A DNA stretch of 8,677 bases from Gammaproteobacteria bacterium (GTDB taxonomy: Bacteria; Pseudomonadota; Gammaproteobacteria; UBA6429; Thiohalophilaceae): positions 1 to 8,677 of the forward strand of contig JAADGZ010000041.1 in the NCBI GenBank assembly GCA_013152045.1, given 5' to 3'. Under the pieces are notes generated by a model, which saw only the letters and a program-made list of their open reading frames with translations, was not told the origin of the DNA and searched no databases. Shown one piece after another: positions 1-7,641 of the stretch; within the stretch, counting starts at the first letter, position 1, and each line of letters starts with the position of its first letter. The position numbers and the translations under genes are program-made.

Positions 1-529
1 GGTCGGGCGCATAAATGCCACCGCTGCGCAGCGTGATAACCGCAACCCGCTGTCGTTCGCCCCACTGGCGCACGGCTTGTTCGGCAAAATAGCGGCGCTT
101 TGCCCGCAGCGCCACAGGCTGGGGCGAGGTGTCTTCGTCAATCAGGCGGCCGCCCTGATCGCCATAAACGCCGGAGGTACTGAGGTAGATGATTCCGGCC
201 GGTTTTTGAACTTGGTCAGGCAGTTGGAGAAAATGCAGCATGCGCGTATCCTGTTCTCCAGTTTTCGGCGGTGGGGCAAAATAATAGACTAGCGCCTGTT
301 GCAGGGCTAATCTTGCCTGCATGGCTACGGAATCATCGATGGGCGATTGGTCCAGATCCAATAGCAGCGCTTCAATGCCCTGTTGGCGGAGACGTTCAGC
401 GCTGGCCTGTGAGCGTACCAGGCCGGTAACCGGTAGCCTGTTTTGCTGCCAGCGCTGGGCGACACGGCAACCAATATCGCCACAGCCGAGGATAAAAACC
501 CGTGTAAAGTCTTTAACTTGAGCGGTCAT
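1..529 (-). CDS. SDR-family NAD(P)-binding epimerase/dehydratase-like protein (YeeZ-like), 3' end outside window
   Basis: Reading leftward from the ATG at 529-527, 176 codons are open to the window edge, so the C-terminus is missing. The N-terminus carries a Rossmann nucleotide-binding loop, GCGDIG at residues 15-20 (the GxGxxG pattern), after a hydrophobic strand (VFIL). Residues 115-124, YLSTSGVYGD, match the strand and Ser/Thr-Tyr segment of extended SDR proteins such as E. coli YeeZ, and the following DEDTSPQP segment also fits. A canonical YxxxK pair is not evident: the tyrosine after the DED segment sits in RAKRRYFAEQ (142-151), as in other YeeZ-like proteins where the motif is altered. 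A purine-rich Shine-Dalgarno-like stretch (AGAGGGAG, complement of 542-549) lies about 12 bases upstream of the ATG. The gene is divergent from the 2Fe-2S reductase. Family membership is well supported; substrate is unknown. Confidence 0.85.
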   Translation of the reverse strand, partial: MTAQVKDFTRVFILGCGDIGCRVAQRWQQNRLPVTGLVRSQASAERLRQQGIEALLLDLDQSPIDDSVAMQARLALQQALVYYFAPPPKTGEQDTRMLHFLQLPDQVQKPAGIIYLSTSGVYGDQGGRLIDEDTSPQPVALRAKRRYFAEQAVRQWGERQRVAVITLRSGGIYAPD

Positions 530-558
530 TGAGTAATAATGCTCCCTCTGTTTAATAG

Positions 559-582
559 TTGAGTTATTTTATGAGTTATTCT
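559..582 (+). repeat. 12-bp imperfect tandem duplication over the reductase start
   Basis: Bases 559-570 (TTGAGTTATTTT) and 571-582 (ATGAGTTATTCT) agree at 10 of 12 positions and abut. The duplication creates an in-frame TTG at 559 that would add four residues (MSYF) before the ATG at 571, which itself reads MSYS. The second copy is taken as the true start of the reductase. Confidence 0.7.
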
Positions 583-1581
583 GTCAAAGTTGAGCCAAGC
601 GGTCATATTTTTACTGTAGATGAAGGCGAATCGATCCTCGACGCCGGTTTGCGCCAGGGTGTGAATCTGCCTTATGGCTGCCGCGATGGAGCCTGTGGTG
701 CCTGTCTTGGCAAACTTAAATCTGGCCAGGTGAGTTATCCAGGTGGTTCGCCAATTGCGCTTTCGGAAGAAGACGAAGAGCAGAACATGGCCGTCTTCTG
801 TCAGGCTCACGCACAAAGCGATCTGATCATCGAGTCTGATGAGGTTGAAAGCAGCAGTGACATCCAGATTAAAACCCTGCCTTGCCGGATCAGTGAACTC
901 AGACGTTTGAATCATGATGTGATGCTGGTCATGCTCAAGTTGCCGGAAGCTGAGCGCATGCAGTTTATGGCCGGACAGTATATTGATTTTCTGCTCGAGG
1001 ATGGTCGCAAACGCGCTTTCTCGCTGGCCAATGCGCCACATGAAGACAAGGATCTGGAGCTGCATATTCGGCATGTGGAAAAAGGCCGTTTTACCGGCCA
1101 GGTATTTGAGTCGCTCAAGGTCAAAGATATGATGCGCATCGAGGGACCCTATGGCCAGTTTTTTCTGCGTGAGGATTCTACTCGGCCGATTATTTTCATG
1201 GCGGGCGGAACCGGTTTTGCACCGATTAAGGGCATTATTGAACATGCTTTGGCTGCGGGTATTAGCCGGCCGATGTACCTCTATTGGGGCGCACGTCAGC
1301 GTGAGGATTTGTACATGCATGAATTGGCGCAGCAGTGGGCGGACGAGCATGCTCATATTGATTATCGCCCCGTCCTTTCTGAGCTGGCGGATGATAGCTG
1401 GTCGGGGCGGCAGGGTCATGTACATGACGCTATCATAACGGACTTTTCTGATTTAAGCGGGTACGAAATCTACGCCTCAGGACCGCCGGCCATGGTTTAT
1501 GCCGGACGGGATTCTTTTGTCGACCAGGGGCTAGATCTAGAACATTATTATTCCGATGCTTTTGAGTTTTCCAGCGACTAA
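571..1581 (+). CDS. Ferredoxin-NAD(P)H reductase-type protein (2Fe-2S + FAD + NAD), CDP-6-deoxy-delta-3,4-glucoseen reductase-like
   Basis: A 336-residue cytoplasmic electron-transfer flavoprotein. Residues 1-90 form a plant-type ferredoxin domain with cluster cysteines C37, C42, C45 (YGCRDGACGAC) and C77 (VFCQAHA). Residues about 100-200 are an FAD-binding barrel with RAFSLAN at 148-154 (the RxYS-type flavin motif). Residues about 205-330 are the NAD(P) domain with MAGGTGFAPI (210-219), YWGAR (238-242) and a late YASGPP motif. This N-ferredoxin/C-reductase order is typical of CDP-6-deoxy-delta-3,4-glucoseen reductase (E3, AscD-like) and of phenol or methane monooxygenase reductases. No partner dehydratase or oxygenase is nearby, so the sugar-biosynthesis name is a family label, not a shown function. 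The start was set at ATG 571 rather than the in-frame TTG at 559, because homologues begin MSY and the TTG lies in a 12-bp tandem duplication. Only a weak GAG precedes the ATG. Confidence 0.9.
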   Translation: MSYSVKVEPSGHIFTVDEGESILDAGLRQGVNLPYGCRDGACGACLGKLKSGQVSYPGGSPIALSEEDEEQNMAVFCQAHAQSDLIIESDEVESSSDIQIKTLPCRISELRRLNHDVMLVMLKLPEAERMQFMAGQYIDFLLEDGRKRAFSLANAPHEDKDLELHIRHVEKGRFTGQVFESLKVKDMMRIEGPYGQFFLREDSTRPIIFMAGGTGFAPIKGIIEHALAAGISRPMYLYWGARQREDLYMHELAQQWADEHAHIDYRPVLSELADDSWSGRQGHVHDAIITDFSDLSGYEIYASGPPAMVYAGRDSFVDQGLDLEHYYSDAFEFSSD

Positions 1582-1694
1582 AGACGGAGTCTAGGCGCTG
1601 CTATGCTTATTATGAGAGGATAGGTTGCCCACAGAGCCCGTTTTACCGAGATCTCCGGTTGGCTGATGGGTTAAAATTTGGTTAAAGATTCGCC

Positions 1695-1733
1695 TTGTTT
1701 TACCGACATATACAACACGATATATAGTTGTAT
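1695..1733 (+). promoter_or_regulatory. Possible promoter with overlapping inverted repeat (operator-like dyad)
   Basis: ATACAAC at 1710-1716 and GTTGTAT at 1727-1733 form a perfect 7-bp inverted repeat around a 10-base AT-rich centre. A weak sigma70-like pair, TTGTTT (1695-1700) and GATATA (1719-1724) with an 18-base spacer, would place the -10 box inside the dyad. The site lies just upstream of the GGDEF-EAL-HDOD gene. The dyad is seen directly; the promoter and any repressor binding are inference. Confidence 0.3.
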
Positions 1734-1748
1734 TTTGGGCAAAAACAA

Positions 1749-4403
1749 ATGACGGGGAATGCATGTATGCCAGCGGGTGACAGGCTCAGAATTCTTCTGG
1801 TCGAGCAGAATCCGGTTGAATTAAAATTACTGCAGGAACTGCTGCAGGATCCGCAGCGGAATATGGATATTTGCGCCCTAACTACCCTCCATGGTGCAAT
1901 CGAAAATATTAAGCAACAGTCGTTTGACGTTGCCCTCATCGATGCCGTATCCCATGACATCCAGCATCTGGGACTGTTCCATGCGATCAAGGCCAAAGCG
2001 AGTGATCTGCCGGTTATTATTCTGCTCGAAACACTGGATCAGAACCTGCTGCGCCAAGCGATGGATGAGGGCGTGCAGGATTACATGTTCAAACGGGAAG
2101 TGGATAGCAGCAACCTGTTGACGACCATTCGTCATGTCGTCTTGCGAGCCAGGTTGAAACGCTTAGCAGGCAAGCCAAGATCCGTTGCCCCGGTTATTAG
2201 CAAAGCCTGGACAAAAGAGGGGCTGGATGAATTGACCGGCCTGCCAGGGCAGGTGCTGTTTGTCGAATGCCTGGAATATGAGATTAAACGGGCACGCCGC
2301 TATTCCCAATTGATGGCCTTGATGTTTATCTATGTCGATGGTCTGGAAGCCGTCGCTGCGCAAGCGGGTGAGGAAGCCGTTGATGCTATCCTGCTAGCAT
2401 ATTCTGAACGTTTGAAAAATATCCTGCGGGCTAGCGACAGCAGTGGGTTTTATGCTGAAAACGAATTTTCCTGCATCCTCAACGACCTCTCTGCCGAGTC
2501 GGACGTACACATCATTACCAGCAAGGTTGAAACCAGTCTGTCAGCGCCGGTAAGTTTTTGCGCGCAGCAGTTGCAGACGACGGTCAAGATCGGCCTGGCG
2601 CTTTATCCCGGTGATAGCGACGATATTGCTGGCTTGACCCAGTGTGCGAGAACGGCGCTGAGCAGCGCTCGCCAGGAAGCAGGAAGCAACGCCAAAGTTT
2701 TTAATGCGCGGGTAAGGGTTCAGGATCTTGAACGTTTCAAGGTTGCGGATGCGGTACGTTTTGCGCTGGAGAAAAATGAACTGCAGCTGTATTTGCAACC
2801 GGTGCTGGATCTGGCACAGAAAAAAGTGATCGCAGTCGAAGCCATGTTGCACTGGCAACATCCGGATTATGCGGAAATCAGCAGCCGGGATATTTTATTT
2901 TTGGCCGAAATGGCTGGCTTGATTCAGCCGGTTGGAGAGTGGTTGTTGCGCCAGGCCTGTTTGCAGCACAGACGCATGCAACAACAAATGGAATTAAAAA
3001 TTCGCCTGCATCTGCCGTCAGGCATTTTCCGTAATTCAGGTTGCCCGGCGCTACTTAGAACAATCCTGACAGAAACCGAGATGGCAGCAGAAAATCTGCA
3101 ACTGGCGGTGCCGGTGAGCGCGATCATGCAGTCGCCGGAAAATGCACATGGCATTCTTGAGCAACTTGATCGTATTGGGGTCAGCATCTTGCTGGATGAT
3201 TTTGGCGGCAGTCGTTCATCCATGCAGATTCTGAAGGATTATCCGATCAAAGGTTTGGTTATTGAAAATAATATTATCAGCCGGATTAGTAGTCATCAGG
3301 ATGTCTGTGGGATTGTTAAAACCATCATTGGTATGTGCCAGGCCTTGCATCTGGATCTGGTTGCCAAAGGCGTCGATTCTGTGGCGCAGGAAAAGCTGCT
3401 GAGTGTTTGGCACTGTCCCACTGTGCAGGGTCGACATTATGCCGGAGCGGTAGCGGCAGATGACTTTTTCAGTTTGCCACTATGGACTGATATTGCCAGG
3501 GACAATGCCGGCGAAGAGCAAACCAGCCGGAATGAACAACAGGATACAGCGCAGGCCATTCGAGATTCGTTGGTGAGTCTCAATAATTTGCCGCCCATGT
3601 CCGGGACGACTCGGCAGTTACTCAGTATACGCAATGATCCTGATGCGGATATGGCTGAGCTGGAGATTATTATTGAGCAGGATCCGGCGATTGCCGCGCA
3701 GATCATCCGCTATGCCAATGCCCCGTTTTTTGGTAATCAGGGGCAGATCAAGACGCTCAAAGAAGCCGTCATGACCGCGCTGGGATTTGAGGGGGCATTG
3801 AATATGGCTCTGGGGATTGCGGTGCTGGCCAACTTGCAGAACAGCGGCAAGTCTTGTCTCGATCTACATGCTTTCTGGCGTCATGCGGTGTATGCCGCTG
3901 CGCTGTCCCAGGCGATTGCCAGGCAGGTTGGCGTGCAGGATGTGAAGCCGGGCACAGCCTGGTTGGCGGGGCTGCTGCAGAACATAGGTTATCTGGTGCT
4001 GAGCCAGAATTTTCAGCCTGAACTTGGAAAAATAAAAACCAAAAGAGGCCAGCATCCGGATCTACTGGTGACCGATGTGGAAGAGCGCGTACTTGGTATT
4101 AGTCATGCGGAAGTGGGCCTGCATGTTTTGCGCGCCTGGCATTTTCCTGATGAGATTGTCAGTGCCGTGTTCGAACACCACAATGTCTCTTATGTAGGTA
4201 AGCATGCTGTCTATGCGAATATCGTGCTGATTGCTAATCGCATGTTGGCCCAGCATAGCATCGGGGATGAAACCCTGGGGCTAATCCCGCCTGGGATCCT
4301 GCAAATGCTATTCCTGGACGAGACAAGGCTGGAAAAAATTATGGACGAGATCATGGGCAGCCGGGACGGACTGGATATCATGGGCAGCCATCTTGCGGCT
4401 TGA
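1749..4403 (+). CDS. Degenerate receiver-GGDEF-EAL-HDOD protein, probable non-catalytic c-di-GMP effector
   Basis: About 884 residues, no signal peptide or membrane segment. Residues about 13-125 resemble a response-regulator receiver: the putative phosphoacceptor Asp (ALIDAVSHD) and the late Lys (FKREVD) remain, but the acidic pair reads EQ and the conserved Thr position is altered. Residues about 159-325 are a GGDEF domain opening LDELTGLPG; the signature reads AENEF (2454-2468), yet RASD (2427-2438) lies exactly five residues before it, the spacing of the inhibitory RxxD site. Residues about 329-570 are an EAL domain: EAM replaces EAL and DDFG (3195-3206) is kept, but the metal Asn is His (LHLPSG), LTES is VPVS, the LKID Lys is Val, and AEGVE is AKGVD. 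Residues about 606-840 are an HDOD domain with LLQNIG where HD proteins have HD. The start could be ATG 1749, ATG 1767 or TTG 1728; the TTG falls inside an upstream dyad and is disfavoured. Domain calls are firm; loss of catalysis is inferred. Confidence 0.88.
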   Translation: MTGNACMPAGDRLRILLVEQNPVELKLLQELLQDPQRNMDICALTTLHGAIENIKQQSFDVALIDAVSHDIQHLGLFHAIKAKASDLPVIILLETLDQNLLRQAMDEGVQDYMFKREVDSSNLLTTIRHVVLRARLKRLAGKPRSVAPVISKAWTKEGLDELTGLPGQVLFVECLEYEIKRARRYSQLMALMFIYVDGLEAVAAQAGEEAVDAILLAYSERLKNILRASDSSGFYAENEFSCILNDLSAESDVHIITSKVETSLSAPVSFCAQQLQTTVKIGLALYPGDSDDIAGLTQCARTALSSARQEAGSNAKVFNARVRVQDLERFKVADAVRFALEKNELQLYLQPVLDLAQKKVIAVEAMLHWQHPDYAEISSRDILFLAEMAGLIQPVGEWLLRQACLQHRRMQQQMELKIRLHLPSGIFRNSGCPALLRTILTETEMAAENLQLAVPVSAIMQSPENAHGILEQLDRIGVSILLDDFGGSRSSMQILKDYPIKGLVIENNIISRISSHQDVCGIVKTIIGMCQALHLDLVAKGVDSVAQEKLLSVWHCPTVQGRHYAGAVAADDFFSLPLWTDIARDNAGEEQTSRNEQQDTAQAIRDSLVSLNNLPPMSGTTRQLLSIRNDPDADMAELEIIIEQDPAIAAQIIRYANAPFFGNQGQIKTLKEAVMTALGFEGALNMALGIAVLANLQNSGKSCLDLHAFWRHAVYAAALSQAIARQVGVQDVKPGTAWLAGLLQNIGYLVLSQNFQPELGKIKTKRGQHPDLLVTDVEERVLGISHAEVGLHVLRAWHFPDEIVSAVFEHHNVSYVGKHAVYANIVLIANRMLAQHSIGDETLGLIPPGILQMLFLDETRLEKIMDEIMGSRDGLDIMGSHLAA

Positions 4404-4592
4404 TAGCTCAACACCATTCTAAACCTTAAGGCAAAGACGAAGCTCCAAGGCAAAGGCGTGCAGCAAAAATAGAGGGCAACTTTGCTTAACGCTCATGGCA
4501 AAGAATTACACCGAAGCAATTAAATCCCTTTGTGATAATGGTGCCTTTGCGTAGATATTTTTTTTTATCATAAGCTTGTAGAATCCCCCACC
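4404..4592. other. AT-rich intergenic region with repeated GGCAAAG motifs
   Basis: No open frame of note. GGCAAAG occurs directly at 4430-4436, 4449-4455 and 4497-4503. The inverse GCCTTTGC at 4543-4550 is an exact reverse complement of GCAAAGGC at 4450-4457. TTAAGGCAAAG (4426-4436) can pair with CTTTGCTTAA (4480-4489) around one bulged G. A run of nine T lies at 4558-4566, flanked by TGATAA (4533-4538) and TTATCA (4565-4570), but no GC-rich stem precedes the T-run, so I do not call a terminator. A promoter for mnmG probably lies here; no convincing -35/-10 pair could be chosen. Confidence 0.5.
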
Positions 4593-6467
4593 ATGATTTA
4601 TCCCGATCAATTTGATGTCATCGTTGTCGGTGGCGGCCATGCTGGTACCGAGGCGGCGCTGGCGGCAGCGCGCAGCGGTGCGCAGACCCTACTGCTGACG
4701 CACAATCTCGATACCCTGGGGCAGATGAGCTGCAACCCGGCCATTGGCGGCATCGGCAAGGGCCACCTGGTCAAAGAGGTTGATGCGCTGGGGGGCTGCA
4801 TGGCCCAGGCTACCGACAAGGCGGGCATTCAGTTTCGTATTCTCAACGCCAGCAAGGGTCCGGCGGTGCGCGCCACCCGCGCCCAGGCCGATCGACTGCT
4901 GTATAAACAGGCGGTGCGCGGTGAGCTGGAAAATACGCCGAACCTGATGTTGTTCCAGCAGGCGGTGGACGATCTCATCGTCGAGCAGGAGCGGGTGGTG
5001 GGCGTGATTACCCAGATGGGCCTGCGCTTCCGTGCGCGCAGCGTGGTGCTGACCGTTGGGACTTTTCTGGGCGGGCGTATTCACATCGGCCTGTCAAACT
5101 TCGAAGGTGGGCGCGCGGGCGATCCGCCGGCCAATGCCCTCTCGCGTCGTTTGCGCGAGTTGCCTTTTCGGGTCGAGCGGCTCAAGACCGGCACCCCGCC
5201 GCGCATCGATGCCAGAACTATCGACTATAGTCAGCTCGAAGCCCAGCCCGGCGATGATCCGCTGCCGGTGTTTTCCTTTATTGGCTCCGCCGCCGATCAT
5301 CCGCAACAGATCTGTTGCCATATCAGCAGCACCTGCGAGCAAACCCATGAGATCATTCGTCAGGGGTTAGATCGCTCGCCGATGTACAGCGGTGTTATCG
5401 AAGGCGTGGGGCCGCGTTATTGTCCCTCCATCGAAGACAAGGTGGTGCGCTTTGCCGATCGTAACGCACACCAAATTTTTGTTGAGCCGGAAGGTTTGAA
5501 CAGTAATGAAGTGTATCCCAACGGTATTTCCACCAGTCTGCCGTTTGATGTACAACTGGCTTTTGTGCGCACCCTCAAAGGTTTCGAACGGGCGCAGATC
5601 ACCCGCCCTGGTTATGCGATCGAATATGATTTTTTCGATCCACGGGATTTAAAACCATCGCTGGAAACCCGCCATTTACACGGCCTGTTTTTTGCCGGTC
5701 AGATCAACGGCACGACCGGCTACGAGGAAGCGGCGGCGCAGGGCCTGCTGGCCGGGTTGAATGCGGCGCGTCAGGCGCGTGACCAGGAAAGTTGGTGTCC
5801 GGGCCGGGACGAAGCCTATCTGGGGGTGATGGTAGATGATCTGATTACCCTGGGCACCCAGGAACCCTATCGCATGTTTACCAGCCGGGCCGAATACCGC
5901 CTGTTGCTGCGCGAGGACAACGCCGATCTGCGTCTGACTGAAAAAGGTCGGCAATTGGGGCTGGTCGACGATCGGCGCTGGCGTCTGTTTAGTGAAAAAC
6001 GCGAAGCCATCGAGATCGAACGGGCGCGATTACAGGCCACCTGGCTGCGTCCAGCGAGCCTCTCAGGGGCCGAGATGCAACAGGTCTTTAGTCAGCCGCT
6101 GAGCCGTGAAGCCAGTCTCTGGGATCTGTTGCGGCGACCGGAGGTTGATTATGCCTCGCTCATGAGTCTGGCTCAGGCCGGGTCACCGGTGGATTCCGCC
6201 GCTGTCGCCGAGCAGGTGGAAGTGCAGGCCAAATATGCCGGTTATATCGACCGCCAGCAGGAGGACATTGCGCGCAGCCGCCGTCAGCAAACACGCGCCC
6301 TGCCCGAAGATTTTGACTATGCCTCCGTCAATGGGCTATCCAGCGAGATTTGTGAGAAACTGCAGCGCAATAAGCCGGCAACGCTGGGCCAGGCCGCCCG
6401 CATTCCTGGCATGACCCCGGCGGCGATCTCACTGTTGCTGGTCTACCTGAAAAAACGAGCGGGATAA
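4593..6467 (+). CDS. mnmG: tRNA uridine-5-carboxymethylaminomethyl(34) synthesis enzyme MnmG (GidA)
   Basis: FAD-binding subunit of the MnmE-MnmG complex, which builds the (carboxymethyl)aminomethyl group on C5 of wobble uridine 34 in tRNAs, using methylenetetrahydrofolate, GTP and FAD. The protein has 624 residues, near the family norm of about 630, and aligns without gaps to E. coli MnmG over its N-terminus. Visible landmarks are the dinucleotide loop [10 protein letters not shown] (13-22), the conserved [15 protein letters not shown] segment containing C47, C277 in [10 protein letters not shown], and [19 protein letters not shown] before the C-terminal helical domain that binds MnmE and tRNA. 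The start at ATG 4593 matches the family (MIYP versus MFYP), but the bases before it (TAGAATCCCCCACC) contain no Shine-Dalgarno-like purine run. The usual partner gene mnmE is not present in this window; the gene upstream is unrelated. No frameshift or missing motif was seen. Confidence 0.98.
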   Translation: MIYPDQFDVIVVGGGHAGTEAALAAARSGAQTLLLTHNLDTLGQMSCNPAIGGIGKGHLVKEVDALGGCMAQATDKAGIQFRILNASKGPAVRATRAQADRLLYKQAVRGELENTPNLMLFQQAVDDLIVEQERVVGVITQMGLRFRARSVVLTVGTFLGGRIHIGLSNFEGGRAGDPPANALSRRLRELPFRVERLKTGTPPRIDARTIDYSQLEAQPGDDPLPVFSFIGSAADHPQQICCHISSTCEQTHEIIRQGLDRSPMYSGVIEGVGPRYCPSIEDKVVRFADRNAHQIFVEPEGLNSNEVYPNGISTSLPFDVQLAFVRTLKGFERAQITRPGYAIEYDFFDPRDLKPSLETRHLHGLFFAGQINGTTGYEEAAAQGLLAGLNAARQARDQESWCPGRDEAYLGVMVDDLITLGTQEPYRMFTSRAEYRLLLREDNADLRLTEKGRQLGLVDDRRWRLFSEKREAIEIERARLQATWLRPASLSGAEMQQVFSQPLSREASLWDLLRRPEVDYASLMSLAQAGSPVDSAAVAEQVEVQAKYAGYIDRQQEDIARSRRQQTRALPEDFDYASVNGLSSEICEKLQRNKPATLGQAARIPGMTPAAISLLLVYLKKRAG

Positions 6468-6488
6468 TCAAGGCAAGGGAGAACGACG

Positions 6489-6947
6489 ATGAAACGGTAT
6501 TTAGTGATAGGTTTAATGTTGTTACTGGTGGCGCCGCTGAGCATGGCTTCGGGCAACAACGGCCTGATTTCAATAAAGAGCGCCCATAGCGTCAGTGCAA
6601 CCCTGGATCGGTTGGAAAGCCTGTTGCGGAAAAAGGGAATTACCATTGTCACCCGCTGGCGGCATGATGCGGCGGCGAAAAAAGTCGGCATCCCCCTGCG
6701 CCCCACCGAGTTGCTGATTTTCGGCAATCCGAAACTGGGCAGCCATTTTTTCACCAGCCAGCAGACGGCGGGTATCGATCTGCCAATGAAGGCGCTGGCC
6801 TGGCAAGATAAAAATGGGCAGGTTTGGCTGACTTACAACGACCCGCAGTATATTGCGGATCGGCATGGAATTAAAAATCGCACAGGGATTGTTAAAAAAA
6901 TGACCGCAGCCCTGAAAAAGCTGATGCATGCCGCCAGTCGGCCTTAG
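6489..6947 (+). CDS. DUF302 domain protein, predicted secreted
   Basis: A 152-residue protein with a short basic start (MKR), a hydrophobic run (LVIGLMLLLVAPL) and a plausible signal peptidase site after SMA at residue 20, so the mature protein is probably periplasmic. The rest matches the DUF302 pattern: an N-terminal SVSATLDRLESLLRKKGI helix, PTELLIFGNPKLG (72-84), QQTAGIDLPMKALAW (91-105) and GQVWLTYNDPQYIADRHGI. There are no cysteines. The molecular role of DUF302 proteins is not established. A good ribosome site, AAGGGAGA at 6475-6482, lies six bases before the ATG. The gene starts 21 bases after the mnmG stop and ends seven bases before rsmG, so it is almost certainly cotranscribed. That placement is unusual, as mnmG and rsmG are often direct neighbours. 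Confidence 0.9.
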   Translation: MKRYLVIGLMLLLVAPLSMASGNNGLISIKSAHSVSATLDRLESLLRKKGITIVTRWRHDAAAKKVGIPLRPTELLIFGNPKLGSHFFTSQQTAGIDLPMKALAWQDKNGQVWLTYNDPQYIADRHGIKNRTGIVKKMTAALKKLMHAASRP

Positions 6948-6954
6948 GGAAAAT

Positions 6955-7581
6955 ATGACCGAGTCTCTGGCAGTGGGGCTGGCCGAAGGGCTGGCGAAGA
7001 TAGATCTGGAGCTTGACGCGGCGGTGCAGGCACGGCTGCTGGCCTATCTCGACTTGCTGGCAAAGTGGAATCGTACTTACAATCTCACCGCCGTGCGTAA
7101 GCCTGAGCAGATGCTGGTGCGCCACCTGTTTGATAGCCTGGTCATCCATCCTTTTCTTCGCGGACCGCAGATTTTGGATGTCGGCAGCGGCGCCGGCTTG
7201 CCGGGTATTCCGCTGGCGTTGGCCTACCCTGACTATGATTTCACCCTGCTTGACAGCAATAGCAAAAAAACCCGATTTATCACCCAGGCGGTGGCAGAAT
7301 TGGGGCTGAACAACGTGACTGTGGTACAGTCACGTATCGAAACGTATACAGCAGCAGAGTTTGACACGATTGTTTCGCGAGCTTTTTCCACGCTGACAGA
7401 ATTTGCTCATGCGGTACAGCCCTGTCTGGCGACAGACGGGATTTTACTGGCCATGAAGGGTGTCTATCCGAGTACTGAGCTGGCCGAGTTGCCCGCACCG
7501 TTCAGACTGGAGCAGAATGTAAAATTACAGGTGCCGGATCTGGATGCGGAGCGTAACCTACTGATTATTCAGCGGGATTAA
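6955..7581 (+). CDS. rsmG: 16S rRNA (guanine(527)-N(7))-methyltransferase RsmG (GidB)
   Basis: SAM-dependent methyltransferase that places m7G at position 527 of 16S rRNA in the 30S subunit; its loss gives low-level streptomycin resistance in other bacteria. The 208-residue length equals the usual family size (207 in E. coli). Landmarks are KWNRTYNLTAVR (37-48), VRHLFDSL (55-62), the SAM-binding loop LDVGSGAGLPGIPLA (74-88), the acidic strand end FTLLDSNSKKTRF, and VSRAFSTL, the conserved RAF motif of this family. ATG 6955 was chosen because AGGGA (6946-6950) lies four bases upstream and the protein begins at the normal length. An in-frame ATG at 6928 would overlap the DUF302 gene and add nine non-conserved residues. 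It follows the DUF302 gene by seven bases. Confidence 0.97.
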   Translation: MTESLAVGLAEGLAKIDLELDAAVQARLLAYLDLLAKWNRTYNLTAVRKPEQMLVRHLFDSLVIHPFLRGPQILDVGSGAGLPGIPLALAYPDYDFTLLDSNSKKTRFITQAVAELGLNNVTVVQSRIETYTAAEFDTIVSRAFSTLTEFAHAVQPCLATDGILLAMKGVYPSTELAELPAPFRLEQNVKLQVPDLDAERNLLIIQRD

Positions 7582-7641
7582 ATTTTGGATACAAGTAAAA
7601 GCCGGGACCAAACGCACATGCCTGAAACCAGGGAAATCTGA

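Noticed and set aside
526..1425. Long minus-strand open frame (299 codons) opposite the ferredoxin-reductase
   Set aside because: It overlaps a clearly recognised plus-strand gene almost entirely, has no recognisable domain, and would also overlap the divergent SDR start. It is an antisense shadow.
1728..1748. TTG start for the GGDEF-EAL-HDOD gene
   Set aside because: The codon lies inside the ATACAAC/GTTGTAT dyad, the added residues (YFGQKQ) are not part of any domain, and two ATG codons follow closely.
4533..4570. Possible terminator: TGATAA/TTATCA arms around a nine-T run
   Set aside because: The T-run is inside the loop and arm rather than after a GC-rich stem, so it lacks terminator geometry.
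6928..7581. Longer rsmG start at ATG 6928
   Set aside because: It overlaps the DUF302 gene, has no ribosome site suited to it, and makes the protein longer than the family; ATG 6955 with AGGGA upstream fits better.
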